From assembly GCF_026250525.1 (NCBI RefSeq), contig NZ_CP111045.1, positions 372,001 through 436,000 of the forward strand: a DNA stretch of 64,000 nucleotides, written 5' to 3'. A program made the translations under genes and the position numbers. Below are positions 54,774 through 63,179 of the stretch, piece by piece. The stretch's first letter is position 1. Each line of letters opens with the position of its first letter. Source of the stretch: Chondrinema litorale (GTDB taxonomy: Bacteria > Bacteroidota > Bacteroidia > Cytophagales > Flammeovirgaceae). The notes beneath the pieces are model-generated. The model had not been told where the DNA came from. It did not search any database and saw nothing but the letters and a program-made list of their open reading frames with translations.

Positions 54774-55052
54774 ATGGAACTTTCAAAAATCAAAAAAATA
54801 TCAAAAGCATTAGCGGATGATAACCGTCTGAAAGTTTTACTTGCGTTGGGGAAACAAGCAAGTTGTTTACAATGTACAGATATATATAAAATGGTAGACT
54901 TGGCTCAACCATCTGTTTCTCATCATATGAAACAGCTATTAGAAGCCGATTTGGTTACTTATTCTAAAGATGGAAGACATGTTAGATACAACCTCAATAA
55001 AGAAGTTTTGGGCGATTACATAGCGTTTTTAGAAAAACTGAAAGATTTTTAA
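54774..55052 (+). CDS. ArsR-family regulator
   Basis: A 92-residue winged-helix repressor from the ATG at 54774. An AGAGG ribosome site is seven bases before it, which decides against the upstream GTG at 54744. The HTH is MVDLAQPSVSHHMKQL. A CxxC pair (SCLQCTD) sits where ArsR has its ELCVCDL metal motif, so it may sense a thiophilic metal(loid) or thiol oxidation. The near-perfect palindrome 12 bases beyond its stop is the probable operator, placed over the next promoter. The second RND pump downstream is the likely target. Confidence 0.9.
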   Translation: MELSKIKKISKALADDNRLKVLLALGKQASCLQCTDIYKMVDLAQPSVSHHMKQLLEADLVTYSKDGRHVRYNLNKEVLGDYIAFLEKLKDF

Positions 55053-55063
55053 AAATTTTTTAC

Positions 55064-55095
55064 ATAGATATATTGAAATATTTCGATATATCTAT
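55064..55095. promoter_or_regulatory. Large palindrome, probable ArsR operator
   Basis: Two 16-base arms meet with no gap (55064-55079, 55080-55095) and match at 15 of 16 positions; the core reads TTGAAATATTTCGA. This is the kind of long AT-rich dyad bound by ArsR/SmtB dimers. It covers the -33 box and spacer of the promoter at 55073-55102, so binding would block RNA polymerase. Confidence 0.75.
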
Positions 55096-55102
55096 ATATT
55101 TG
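55073..55102 (+). promoter_or_regulatory. Bacteroidota-type promoter
   Basis: TTG at 55073-55075, a spacer of exactly 19 bases, and TATATTTG (TAnnTTTG) at 55095-55102. This is the cleanest promoter in the window. It is read toward the efflux operon. Confidence 0.75.
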
Positions 55103-55695
55103 CCTCACAATACAATTATTACTACTAATTAATATAAGCAAGGCAATGAATTATTACAGAGAATAAAGTAAAACTTTATGCTCTTTTTACTTATCCTGAA
55201 TTTACAAACTATCAAGAATTAATTTTTATTCTTAATTTAACTGTTAGTAAGAGATCGTTATCCATTTATAAAAGAAAAACATTATTTCTTAGCCACAATC
55301 AAAGTTAAAATGTATTTAAACGAACTACCTACAAAGTAAAAATAACTATTTTGAGGTATTAATAACTATAATATACATTTACTTCCTTGATTTGTCAATT
55401 GTCAAAAATTATTTGATAGGCTAACTTTATCTTACTTACTCAAATATTTAATTGAAATACTTACGTAAATCAGAAAGTCATGTTCACAATAGATTTTATT
55501 ATATTTTCCTGTTAGAATTACAGTTGATTTTTTTCTGAATTCTCGAATAACTTAGCGTTAAAATACTTGGCTATAACTATATAGCTTATATTCCTTACAT
55601 ATATATTAAGTGTCAATAAACTAATTGAAATCCCATAAATTATGATGTAGCTTAAATTTCTAAAAGCAAAATAAGTACATAGCAAAATGCAAATT

Positions 55696-55739
55696 GTTTG
55701 ATTTATACAACTATCAGTTTGAATTTTATTAACCATACC
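55696..55739. repeat. Dispersed intergenic repeat, copy 3
   Basis: Begins GTTTGATTTATACAA and shares 26 of 29 bases with 5655-5683. Confidence 0.4.
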
Positions 55740-55871
55740 CTACTTGCAAAATTTACTTTTGCATTGAAGATTACAAAACCTAGGGAATATTAAAAGACGA
55801 ACTCCTTAAACAACATTGCTTTGCTACAATTCAGAAAATAGATTTTAAACTTAAGAAACCACAATTTTTGA

Positions 55872-55934
55872 GAGGTGAAAACCTCCTGATAAAAAATGCT
55901 ACCTTAAGTAGGTTGGCATCGTATTGCCTTTTTT
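55872..55934 (+). ncRNA. Possible structured leader with terminator-like hairpin
   Basis: A hairpin GAGGT-gaaa-ACCTC (55872-55885) is followed by a second one (ATGC.ACC with GGT..GCAT, 55896-55919). Overlapping this second one is a small GGCA/TGCC stem (55915-55928) with a run of six T. The second and third stems share GCA and cannot form together, as in an attenuator. The stems are short, so this is tentative. Confidence 0.35.
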
Positions 55935-56047
55935 GAAGTGTTTGGAAACCGGTATCCATCTTAAAAGAAAGGCATCAGAACTATCAAACTATCTTAATTC
56001 AACAAAATAAATAGCTATAAGCTATTGAATTCAACTTATTAAATATA

Positions 56048-57223
56048 ATGGTGTTAAAAATGGAAATCTCAAAACAAGGAAGTTTATTAAAAAATCCTAT
56101 AAATATATTATTGATGCTTTCTGGACTTGTTATGATCGGCTGTAGCTCTGCTAATAGCCCAGACAGTGCACCTGCATCATATCTTTCTGTACCAGTAGCA
56201 CACCCAGTTAAAATGAATATAACAGAATGGGATGAATACTCTGGCAGATTTAGAGCAATGAAACGCGTAGAAGTAAGAGCCCGCGTGAGTGGTTTTATAG
56301 ATGCTGTAAAGTTTAAAGATGGCGATATGGTAAAGAAAGGTGATGTGTTATTCATTATTGATCAAAGACCATTTAATATCGCTCTACAGCAAGCTAAAGC
56401 ACAATTGGAACAAGCTAAAGCACAAGAGAAACAAGCACAAAGTTCTTTTGAAAGAGTAAAGTCTTTACAAGGTTCTAAAGCCATCTCTCAAGAGGAGTTT
56501 GACGGCAGAGAACAAGCTTTATATGCAGCATCGGCACAAGTAGAAGCTGCCAGAGCTAATGTAAGCAATGCGGAGCTTAATCTGCAATTTACTGTAGTAA
56601 GGGCACCAATCTCTGGAAAAGTGAGTGAAGATTATGTGAATGCTGGTAACTTAATTAGCGGTGGAACCGATCAGGCAACATTGCTCACAACGATTGTATC
56701 GCTAGACCCAATTTATTTTTACTTCGAAGGTAGCGAGTCTGCATTTAACAAATATTCTAGTTATAACGAGGGAAACATAGAAGGCTCAAGAGTAACCATA
56801 CAGCTTTTGGGCGAAGAGGGATTTACTCACGAAGGCAAACTGGATTTTACAGACAACGAGGTGGATTTGGGTACAGGAACGATACAGGCAAGAGCTATCT
56901 TACAGAACTCAGATTATTCGATTGAGTCAGGGATGTTTGGTAGTGCAAAGCTTGCTGGCACAGGTGAACATGAAGCTATTCTGATACCAGATGCGGTTAT
57001 TGGAACAGATCAATCTCAAAAAATCGTGTTCGTTTTAGCCGATAGTAACAAAGTGCAAGCAAAGCCAGTACAACTCGGTCCATTGTATAATAAAGACCTG
57101 AGGATTGTAAGAAGTGGCCTAAGTACTGATGATCAGATTATCACCGGAAACATCTTGAAAATCAGACCTGGGATGACAGTAGCTCCTGAATCTAGAGAGA
57201 TTGTAGGACTTACAAAGAACTAA
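56048..57223 (+). CDS. RND periplasmic adaptor, lipoprotein
   Basis: A 391-residue adaptor, AcrA/MexA-like. Lipoprotein signal (LLMLSGLVMIGC, Cys32). Lipoyl halves ARVSGFIDAVKFKDGDMVKKGDVLF and FTVVRAPISGKVSEDYV surround a coiled hairpin (about 95-160). The beta-barrel follows (LDPIYFYFEGSESAF). The start at 56060 (MEISKQG) is an alternative. First gene of the second pump operon. Confidence 0.93.
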   Translation: MVLKMEISKQGSLLKNPINILLMLSGLVMIGCSSANSPDSAPASYLSVPVAHPVKMNITEWDEYSGRFRAMKRVEVRARVSGFIDAVKFKDGDMVKKGDVLFIIDQRPFNIALQQAKAQLEQAKAQEKQAQSSFERVKSLQGSKAISQEEFDGREQALYAASAQVEAARANVSNAELNLQFTVVRAPISGKVSEDYVNAGNLISGGTDQATLLTTIVSLDPIYFYFEGSESAFNKYSSYNEGNIEGSRVTIQLLGEEGFTHEGKLDFTDNEVDLGTGTIQARAILQNSDYSIESGMFGSAKLAGTGEHEAILIPDAVIGTDQSQKIVFVLADSNKVQAKPVQLGPLYNKDLRIVRSGLSTDDQIITGNILKIRPGMTVAPESREIVGLTKN

Positions 57224-57309
57224 AAATATACAATAACAAGCCGTGAAAAACACAGGTTAGAGATTCTCTTAACCCTGGGAATCTCTTGCCTAAATCTAAA
57301 AGAAATAGC

Positions 57310-60300
57310 ATGAAATTTAGTCATACTTTTATCGATCGGCCTATACTGGCATCGGTAATATCTATCTTAATTATTATAATAGGAACACTGGCCTACTTTT
57401 CTTTGCCAGTATCTCAATACCCGGAAGTGGCTCCACCAACCATTGTTGTTACAGCGAACTATCCCGGCGCAAGTGCAGAAACAATTTCCAAAACGGTGGC
57501 AACTCCACTTGAACAGGAAATCAACGGTGTAGAAGACATGTTGTACATGCTTTCTCAATCTACAGCAGATGGCGTAATGACCCTCACAGTTACCTTCGAA
57601 TTAGGTACAGACTTAGATGAAGCGCAGGTACTTGTTCAAAACAGGGTGGCAATTGCAGAGCCACGTTTACCAGAGCAAGTGCGAAGAATGGGTGTAACAA
57701 CCCGTAAAAATTCACCAGACTTAATGTTGGTAATCAACATGTATTCACCGGATGATACTTACGACCAAATTTACATCGCAAACTATGCTACTTTACAAGT
57801 AAAAGATGTAATCTCAAGAATTAAAGGTGTTGGTAATATGGGCATGTTTGGTGCCAGCGAATACTCTATGCGTATTTGGTTAAATCCTGATGTAATTGCT
57901 TCCATGGATTTGTCTGCAGGGGAAATACTTTCGGCTTTAAGGAATCAGAATATTCAAATTGCCAGTGGTAACTTAAACCAACCTCCTACTGGAAACCAAC
58001 ATGCTTTTGAGTTAAGTGTGCAAACTAAAGGACGATTACAAGAGATTGAAGAGTTTGAAAACATCATTGTAAAATCTGGAAAAGACGGAAGAATTGTAAG
58101 AGTAAAAGATGTTGGTAGAGTAGAATTAGGAGCTGCTAGCTATGCAACCAGAGGTTACCTTGGAGATAAAAAAGCAGTGGCACTGCCAGTATTCCAACGC
58201 CCGGGTACCAATGCTGTAGAAACAGCAGATCAGATTAAAGCTACTATGGAAGAGCTTTCTAAAAGCTTTCCTTCAGGATTAGAATATGACATTGCTTATA
58301 ATCCTACTAGCTTTATTCAAGAATCTATTGATGAGGTGGGACACACAATTTTTGAAGCGGTAATACTCGTAATCGTGGTAATATTACTATTCCTACAAAC
58401 TTGGAGAGCGACTATTATTCCAATATTAGCAATACCTGTTTCATTAATAGGAACATTTGCAGTAATGTCTGCACTTGGTTTCTCTTTGAATAACCTCACA
58501 CTATTTGGTTTGGTACTGGCAATTGGTATTGTTGTGGATGATGCAATTGTGGTAGTAGAAAATATGGAACTCAACCTAAGTAATGGCATGAGTGTAAGAG
58601 AGGCAGCTAGAAAAACTATGAGTGAAGTAGGTGGCGCCGTATTGGCAATTGGTTTGGTTTTGATCGCGGTATTTATCCCTACAACTTTCTTAGAAGGAAT
58701 ATCAGGACAGTTTTACAGACAATTTGGAGTAACTATTTCTGTAGCCACCATGATCTCAGTATTTGTATCGCTAACTTTAAGCCCGGCAATGTCTGCTTTA
58801 CTTTTAAAAGCACACAAGAAGGAAGATGATCATTCCAAAAAATCTAAATCTAGAAATCCATTTACAATATTTCTTAAATGGTTTGATCGATTTATGGAAA
58901 ACCTTTCGAGTGGATATGGAAAACTAGTAAACAAACTGATTAAATACAGTGCAGCAGTTGGTGTAGTTTATTTGGTTTTAATGGTAGTTACAGTTATTGA
59001 ATTCAATAGAATACCAACTGGTTTTATCCCAGCCCAAGATCAAGGTTATTTTATAGTTGCTTTACAGTTACCTCCGGGTTCATCGCTTTCAAGAACTGAT
59101 GAAACTATTCAGAAAGCCATAGACAAATTGTTACATACTGAAGGAGTTGTAAATGCGATTGCTTTTGCAGGATTCGATGGGGCAAGTTTCACCAATGCAT
59201 CCAATGCGGCAACCATCTTTACCATGATGGCAGACTTTGACAAGCGTGAAGAAATGGGACTCTCCTATCAGGATATTCTCAATAATATGAGACAAAGCAT
59301 GGCATCGATAGAAGAAGCTTATGTAGTTGTAATTCCACCACCACCAGTCCGTGGTATTGGTAATGCAGGTGGTTTTAGAATGATGGTGCAAGACAGACAA
59401 GGTCGCGGTGTAGAAGCTTTAAAAGATGCTACAACAGAATTAGCAGTTGCAGCAAACCAAGACCCTGCTTTGGCAAATGTTTTCTCATTTTTTAACACCG
59501 GAACACCACAATTATATTTCGATTTCGATAGAGTTCGTGCAGAGAAATTAGGTGTACCAGTAAACGAGGTTTTTAATGCGCTTGAAATATATCTGGGTTC
59601 AGCTTTCGTGAACGACTTTAACTATCTAGGAAGAACATTTAGAGTTACAGCGCAAGCGGATGCACCTTTCAGATTAACACCTGATGACATTTTGAGACTA
59701 AAAGTGAGAAATAACAATGGAGAAATGGTGCCGATGGGCTCACTAGGTATTTTTAAAAACATTGCGGGCCCTTCTAGAATGCCGAGGTATAACCTCTACC
59801 CTGCTTCTGAGCTTGTTGGCGATGTGGTAAAAGGTAAAAGTTCTGGTGATGCAATTTCAGCAATGGAAAAACTAGCCGATAAAGTTTTACCAGAAGGTAT
59901 CAGTTACGAATGGACAGAGATTGCTTATCAGCAGAAAAAAATGGGTAATACAGCAGTTATCGCTTTCAGTTTGGCAGTGCTTTTTGTATTCCTTTTACTC
60001 TCAGCCCAATACGAAAGCTGGCTTTTACCACTGGCAGTTATCTTAATTGTTCCAATGTGTTTACTTTCTGCTATGATAGGTGTAGACATTTCAGGAAAAG
60101 ACAATAACATACTTACTCAGATTGGTCTGGTAGTATTGGTAGGTTTAGCAAGTAAAAATGCTATTCTAATTGTAGAGTTTGCTAGACAGCTTGAAGACCA
60201 AGGACGTGCATTGGTAGAAGCAGCCACCGAAGCAGCGAAACTACGTTTAAGACCTATTTTGATGACTTCTTTTGCCTTTATTCTTGGTGTTGTGCCTTTG

Positions 60301-60483
60301 GTTACAGCAACCGGAGCAGGTTCAGAGATGCGTCAAGCATTGGGGGTAGCAGTGTTTAGTGGTATGCTTGGAGTTACAGTTTTCGGATTGCTTTTTACTC
60401 CTGTATTCTATGTACTCTGTCGCAAACTGGCAACAGTTTCTAAATTCAAAAAAGCTAAAAAAGAACATCTAGTAGAAGCATAA
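57310..60483 (+). CDS. RND efflux pump, HAE1 family (AcrB-like)
   Basis: A 1057-residue pump from the ATG at 57310, which gives the usual start MKFSHTFIDRPILASV; an upstream TTG at 57286 is less likely. Twelve membrane segments, the TM4 Asp pair (AIGIVVDDAIVVVEN), GFIPAQDQGYF and PILMTSFAFILGVVPL are all present. It resembles AcrB/MexB more closely than does the pump at 10084. It lies between adaptor and outer-membrane genes, with gaps of 86 and 97 bases. Confidence 0.95.
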   Translation: MKFSHTFIDRPILASVISILIIIIGTLAYFSLPVSQYPEVAPPTIVVTANYPGASAETISKTVATPLEQEINGVEDMLYMLSQSTADGVMTLTVTFELGTDLDEAQVLVQNRVAIAEPRLPEQVRRMGVTTRKNSPDLMLVINMYSPDDTYDQIYIANYATLQVKDVISRIKGVGNMGMFGASEYSMRIWLNPDVIASMDLSAGEILSALRNQNIQIASGNLNQPPTGNQHAFELSVQTKGRLQEIEEFENIIVKSGKDGRIVRVKDVGRVELGAASYATRGYLGDKKAVALPVFQRPGTNAVETADQIKATMEELSKSFPSGLEYDIAYNPTSFIQESIDEVGHTIFEAVILVIVVILLFLQTWRATIIPILAIPVSLIGTFAVMSALGFSLNNLTLFGLVLAIGIVVDDAIVVVENMELNLSNGMSVREAARKTMSEVGGAVLAIGLVLIAVFIPTTFLEGISGQFYRQFGVTISVATMISVFVSLTLSPAMSALLLKAHKKEDDHSKKSKSRNPFTIFLKWFDRFMENLSSGYGKLVNKLIKYSAAVGVVYLVLMVVTVIEFNRIPTGFIPAQDQGYFIVALQLPPGSSLSRTDETIQKAIDKLLHTEGVVNAIAFAGFDGASFTNASNAATIFTMMADFDKREEMGLSYQDILNNMRQSMASIEEAYVVVIPPPPVRGIGNAGGFRMMVQDRQGRGVEALKDATTELAVAANQDPALANVFSFFNTGTPQLYFDFDRVRAEKLGVPVNEVFNALEIYLGSAFVNDFNYLGRTFRVTAQADAPFRLTPDDILRLKVRNNNGEMVPMGSLGIFKNIAGPSRMPRYNLYPASELVGDVVKGKSSGDAISAMEKLADKVLPEGISYEWTEIAYQQKKMGNTAVIAFSLAVLFVFLLLSAQYESWLLPLAVILIVPMCLLSAMIGVDISGKDNNILTQIGLVVLVGLASKNAILIVEFARQLEDQGRALVEAATEAAKLRLRPILMTSFAFILGVVPLVTATGAGSEMRQALGVAVFSGMLGVTVFGLLFTPVFYVLCRKLATVSKFKKAKKEHLVEA

Positions 60484-60580
60484 AATCACCCATGATTAAT
60501 TTGTATTCTTGCCAGGAGAAAAGTATAAGGATTAAACCTTTTACTGCTCCTGCTGCGGGAATCCTCAACATATAAATGTT

Positions 60581-62041
60581 ATGGAAAAAAATATTAAAAA
60601 AATAATTCCTGTAGGATTGCTATGGCTATTTAGCATACCAATATTTGCTCAAAATAGCGATGAAGCAAAATGGAAATGGAATTCAGGAGAAAATGATAAA
60701 AGTTACTTAAATGTAATGAAAGTGGGCGATGATACACTTAGATCTACTCCTGAATTTACTGTAACCGAAAATAACCATTGGTGGGAAGCCTTCGGTTATA
60801 ATGAACTTAACGAGCTTGCAAAACAGGCTATCTCAGATAATCAAAACATTAAAATAGCTAAGAGCCAAACAGGTATTGCTAAAGAAAGAGTGGATGTTGC
60901 AAAAGCTGGATTTTTTCCTTCTGTAAGTGTAAATCCTTCTTTTACTAGACAAGAGTTTTCTGCAAACAGACCTATGCAGTTTGATATTGCCGCACAAAGG
61001 GTGCAAACCAATACTTATTCTATACCGGTAAACTTGAGTTACGAGGTAGATATTTTCGGCAAAATTAAAAACTCTGTAGATGCTTCTAGATACAACTATG
61101 AGGCTACTGCTGCCAATCAGGAAAATATATCTTTATACATTGCTTCTGAAGTAAGCCGAAACTTTATCCAACTTATTACGCTGGATACAGAAAATAAAAT
61201 TCTAGAAAGGACACTCAGTACCAGACAAGAAAACTTAGAAATTGTGGAAACCAGATATAATGCTGGTTTAACTAATGAAATTGATTTACAAAGGGCAAAA
61301 ACAGAGCTTTCTTCTGTTGCTGTCCAGTTAAAGAGCAATCAGCTGCGAAGAACGGAAATTGAACTTGCCTTGGCTTCTTTGTGTGGTCGGCCAGCAAGTT
61401 CTTTCTCCATTCCTAAAACAGGAATCGAGTATCTGGCACCAGATGTAAACCCATTGGCTTCTGCTTCGCTTGCATCAAACAGACCAGATTTAAAAGCAGC
61501 CGAATTTAACATTCAAGCTTTTGAAGAGCAATTGAAAAATAGTAGAAAATCGTTGCTCCCTTCATTGTATCTGGATGGTTCTGCCGGCTTAGTGTCTGGC
61601 AGTGCAGACCATCTTTTTGAAGAAAACAGTAGAGCTTGGCTAGCAGGTGCAACACTTGCCATTCCAGTTTTTGAAGGTGGGAGAAGACGTTCGCAAGTAG
61701 CCATTAGTGCTTTACAAAAACAAGCAGTGGTAGAAGATTACAAACTTCAAGAGCAATTAGCTAACGAAGATGTTGAAAGAGCTTTATCAAATTTGTTGAG
61801 AATAAATGAGCAGCTAACTGCACAGCAAGAGTTCTTAAATGCGGCACAAATGGCAGCAGAACTATCTAACCAAAGATACCTAAAAGGACTCGTAACCTAC
61901 CTCGAAGTGGTTGATGCGGAGAGAATTGTACTGGAAGCAGAAAGAATGTCTGTTCAACTTTTAGGAGAGCAATTGCTAAGTACGGTTAACCTCATTGTTG
62001 CCAGCGGAGGAGATAAAGGAATAGTAGAATTTAATAGATAA
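60581..62041 (+). CDS. TolC/NodT-family outer-membrane factor
   Basis: The 486-residue channel of the second pump. It has a standard signal peptide (VGLLWLFSIPIFAQ) and no lipobox, unlike the lipoprotein at 8659. Family blocks: VDVAKAGFFPSVSVNPSF, VPVNLSYEVDIFGKIK-like (IPVNLSYEVDIFGK), ASNRPDLKAAEFNIQAFE and RYLKGLVTYLEVVDAERIV. Confidence 0.93.
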   Translation: MEKNIKKIIPVGLLWLFSIPIFAQNSDEAKWKWNSGENDKSYLNVMKVGDDTLRSTPEFTVTENNHWWEAFGYNELNELAKQAISDNQNIKIAKSQTGIAKERVDVAKAGFFPSVSVNPSFTRQEFSANRPMQFDIAAQRVQTNTYSIPVNLSYEVDIFGKIKNSVDASRYNYEATAANQENISLYIASEVSRNFIQLITLDTENKILERTLSTRQENLEIVETRYNAGLTNEIDLQRAKTELSSVAVQLKSNQLRRTEIELALASLCGRPASSFSIPKTGIEYLAPDVNPLASASLASNRPDLKAAEFNIQAFEEQLKNSRKSLLPSLYLDGSAGLVSGSADHLFEENSRAWLAGATLAIPVFEGGRRRSQVAISALQKQAVVEDYKLQEQLANEDVERALSNLLRINEQLTAQQEFLNAAQMAAELSNQRYLKGLVTYLEVVDAERIVLEAERMSVQLLGEQLLSTVNLIVASGGDKGIVEFNR

Positions 62042-62057
62042 CACCCATATGTCTTAG

Positions 62058-62085
62058 ATAAGGAATTCCCATGAGCTTTCCTTAT
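62058..62085 (+). terminator. Stem-loop after the second efflux operon
   Basis: An 8-base stem (ATAAGGAA, TTCCTTAT) 17 bases after the outer-membrane gene stop, with TTTGG after it. A weak terminator or a partner to the next one. Confidence 0.5.
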
Positions 62086-62109
62086 TTTGGATTTTACCTG
62101 TAGTTGTAA

Positions 62110-62143
62110 AGCCTTCATAATGTGAAGGCTCTACCTTTTTTTC
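62110..62143. terminator. Terminator between convergent genes
   Basis: An 8-base stem AGCCTTCA / TGAAGGCT with a 5-base loop (62110-62130), extended by GTA/TAC, then a T-rich stretch. It serves the plus-strand efflux operon and perhaps the minus-strand gene ending at 62146. Confidence 0.75.
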
Positions 62144-62145
62144 TC

Positions 62146-62727
62146 TTAAGTTATTTGATAAATCTGAACAACCAATTTATGTTTATGACTGTAGAATAAA
62201 TACATTTTTTTATCACAAGAATCATTACAAATTCGGTCTGTTTCAAACTCAGAAACAAACAACATTGGGAAGCCATCTGGATCGAGGGGTGTTTCATCAC
62301 TCTGCCACCAATGTGGTTCTCCACCAAAAATTAAATCTTCCGGATCAAAATCGCTCTCCCCTTTTATAAAAGATTCTTTTGATTTAAAATAAGACTCTTT
62401 TGTCTGTTTATGATAGTCCTTCCAATCATCAGTTAAATTAAAAAAACCTAAATCTGTTTTGAACTTGTATTTCCCATCAACTAGTTCGAATGCGATCATA
62501 CAATCTTTACAGTAATCTTTATAATACTTTACAGTTTCTGTATTATAAGGATCTTCATTGAACTGTATCATATGAATCGTTTCATCTCCCCATCGCTCGT
62601 CAATGTCACTAAGTTTTACGGAATAAATAGGAAAAAAAACATCTTCATACCCTTTATTCTCTGGTACAAATACATCTTCAATTTCTGGAAACAGGTCAAT
62701 TTCAAAATCTTCTGAATGGACTTTCAT
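62146..62727 (-). CDS. Hypothetical protein, possibly DUF1963/YwqG-like
   Basis: A 193-residue soluble, very acidic protein. It has two Cys pairs (DYCKDC and CNDSC) and the block FGGEPHWWQSDETP (about 134-147), similar to the GG-x-P-x-W-x-Q of YwqG-like (DUF1963) proteins, though the rest is not clearly that family. Function unknown. The neighbours on the same strand are a membrane protein and an LRR protein, 200 bases upstream. Confidence 0.6.
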   Translation of the reverse strand: MKVHSEDFEIDLFPEIEDVFVPENKGYEDVFFPIYSVKLSDIDERWGDETIHMIQFNEDPYNTETVKYYKDYCKDCMIAFELVDGKYKFKTDLGFFNLTDDWKDYHKQTKESYFKSKESFIKGESDFDPEDLIFGGEPHWWQSDETPLDPDGFPMLFVSEFETDRICNDSCDKKMYLFYSHKHKLVVQIYQIT

Positions 62728-62930
62728 AATAGGTTACAATTAGCTATTGATTTTTAAATGTGTTCTGGTTTAAAACAGTCTGTGCTTTGTTTATAAATGC
62801 TTTACCTTTTGTGAGATGTTCTTATCTAGTATTATAAATGCTTTGGTTCTGAGATTTGCTTTAAAATTTAATTGATTGAAGTTTCTCCAAATAAGAATTT
62901 TCTTGCGAATCTTTAATTTTTCAATCTCAT

Positions 62931-63179
62931 TTAATGCAAAACTTTCTCTTTTAATGGATAAAATGGCGTATAACTTTCTAGTTTTATCATACCATCTTTT
63001 ACTTCAACGTCTTTCAAGTATTTAATTTCATCAAAAACTAATTTGCTGAAAAAAGTAAATAGTAATCCAATAGAAATGCCTTTAGAATAAGGAACATCCG
63101 GATTAAAATGACTTATAAAAAACAGGGAAATCAATAATACAGATGGATATGCTGTATGCAGAATAATTTTCAATTTCAT
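62931..63179 (-). CDS. Small membrane protein
   Basis: An 82-residue protein from 63179 with two hydrophobic segments (about 4-20, VLLISLFF and 30-45, ISIGLLFTFFSKL) and a charged tail. Its ATG overlaps the stop of the LRR gene (TAATG), so the two are translationally coupled; the earlier start at 63197 would overlap more. No family recognised. Confidence 0.6.
   Translation of the reverse strand: MKLKIILHTAYPSVLLISLFFISHFNPDVPYSKGISIGLLFTFFSKLVFDEIKYLKDVEVKDGMIKLESYTPFYPLKEKVLH

Larger units (their letters stand above)
55053..56047. other. Long intergenic region between ArsR and second efflux operon
   Basis: Nearly 1 kb without a clear gene, though it starts with a strong promoter/operator. 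It holds a mini-frame of six codons (55146-55166), a 52-codon frame lacking ATG (55150-55308) that could be a lost gene, a dispersed repeat (55696-55739) and a hairpin set near 55872-55934. A 72-codon frame on the other strand (55518-55736) looks like chance. Confidence 0.5.

Noticed and set aside
55518..55736. 72-codon minus-strand frame with hydrophobic content
   Set aside because: It lies in AT-rich intergenic sequence that overlaps a dispersed repeat, has no ribosome site or recognisable family, and no neighbour on its strand.
55999..56355. 118-codon minus-strand frame at the start of the second adaptor gene
   Set aside because: Antisense to the signal and lipoyl part of a clear RND adaptor.
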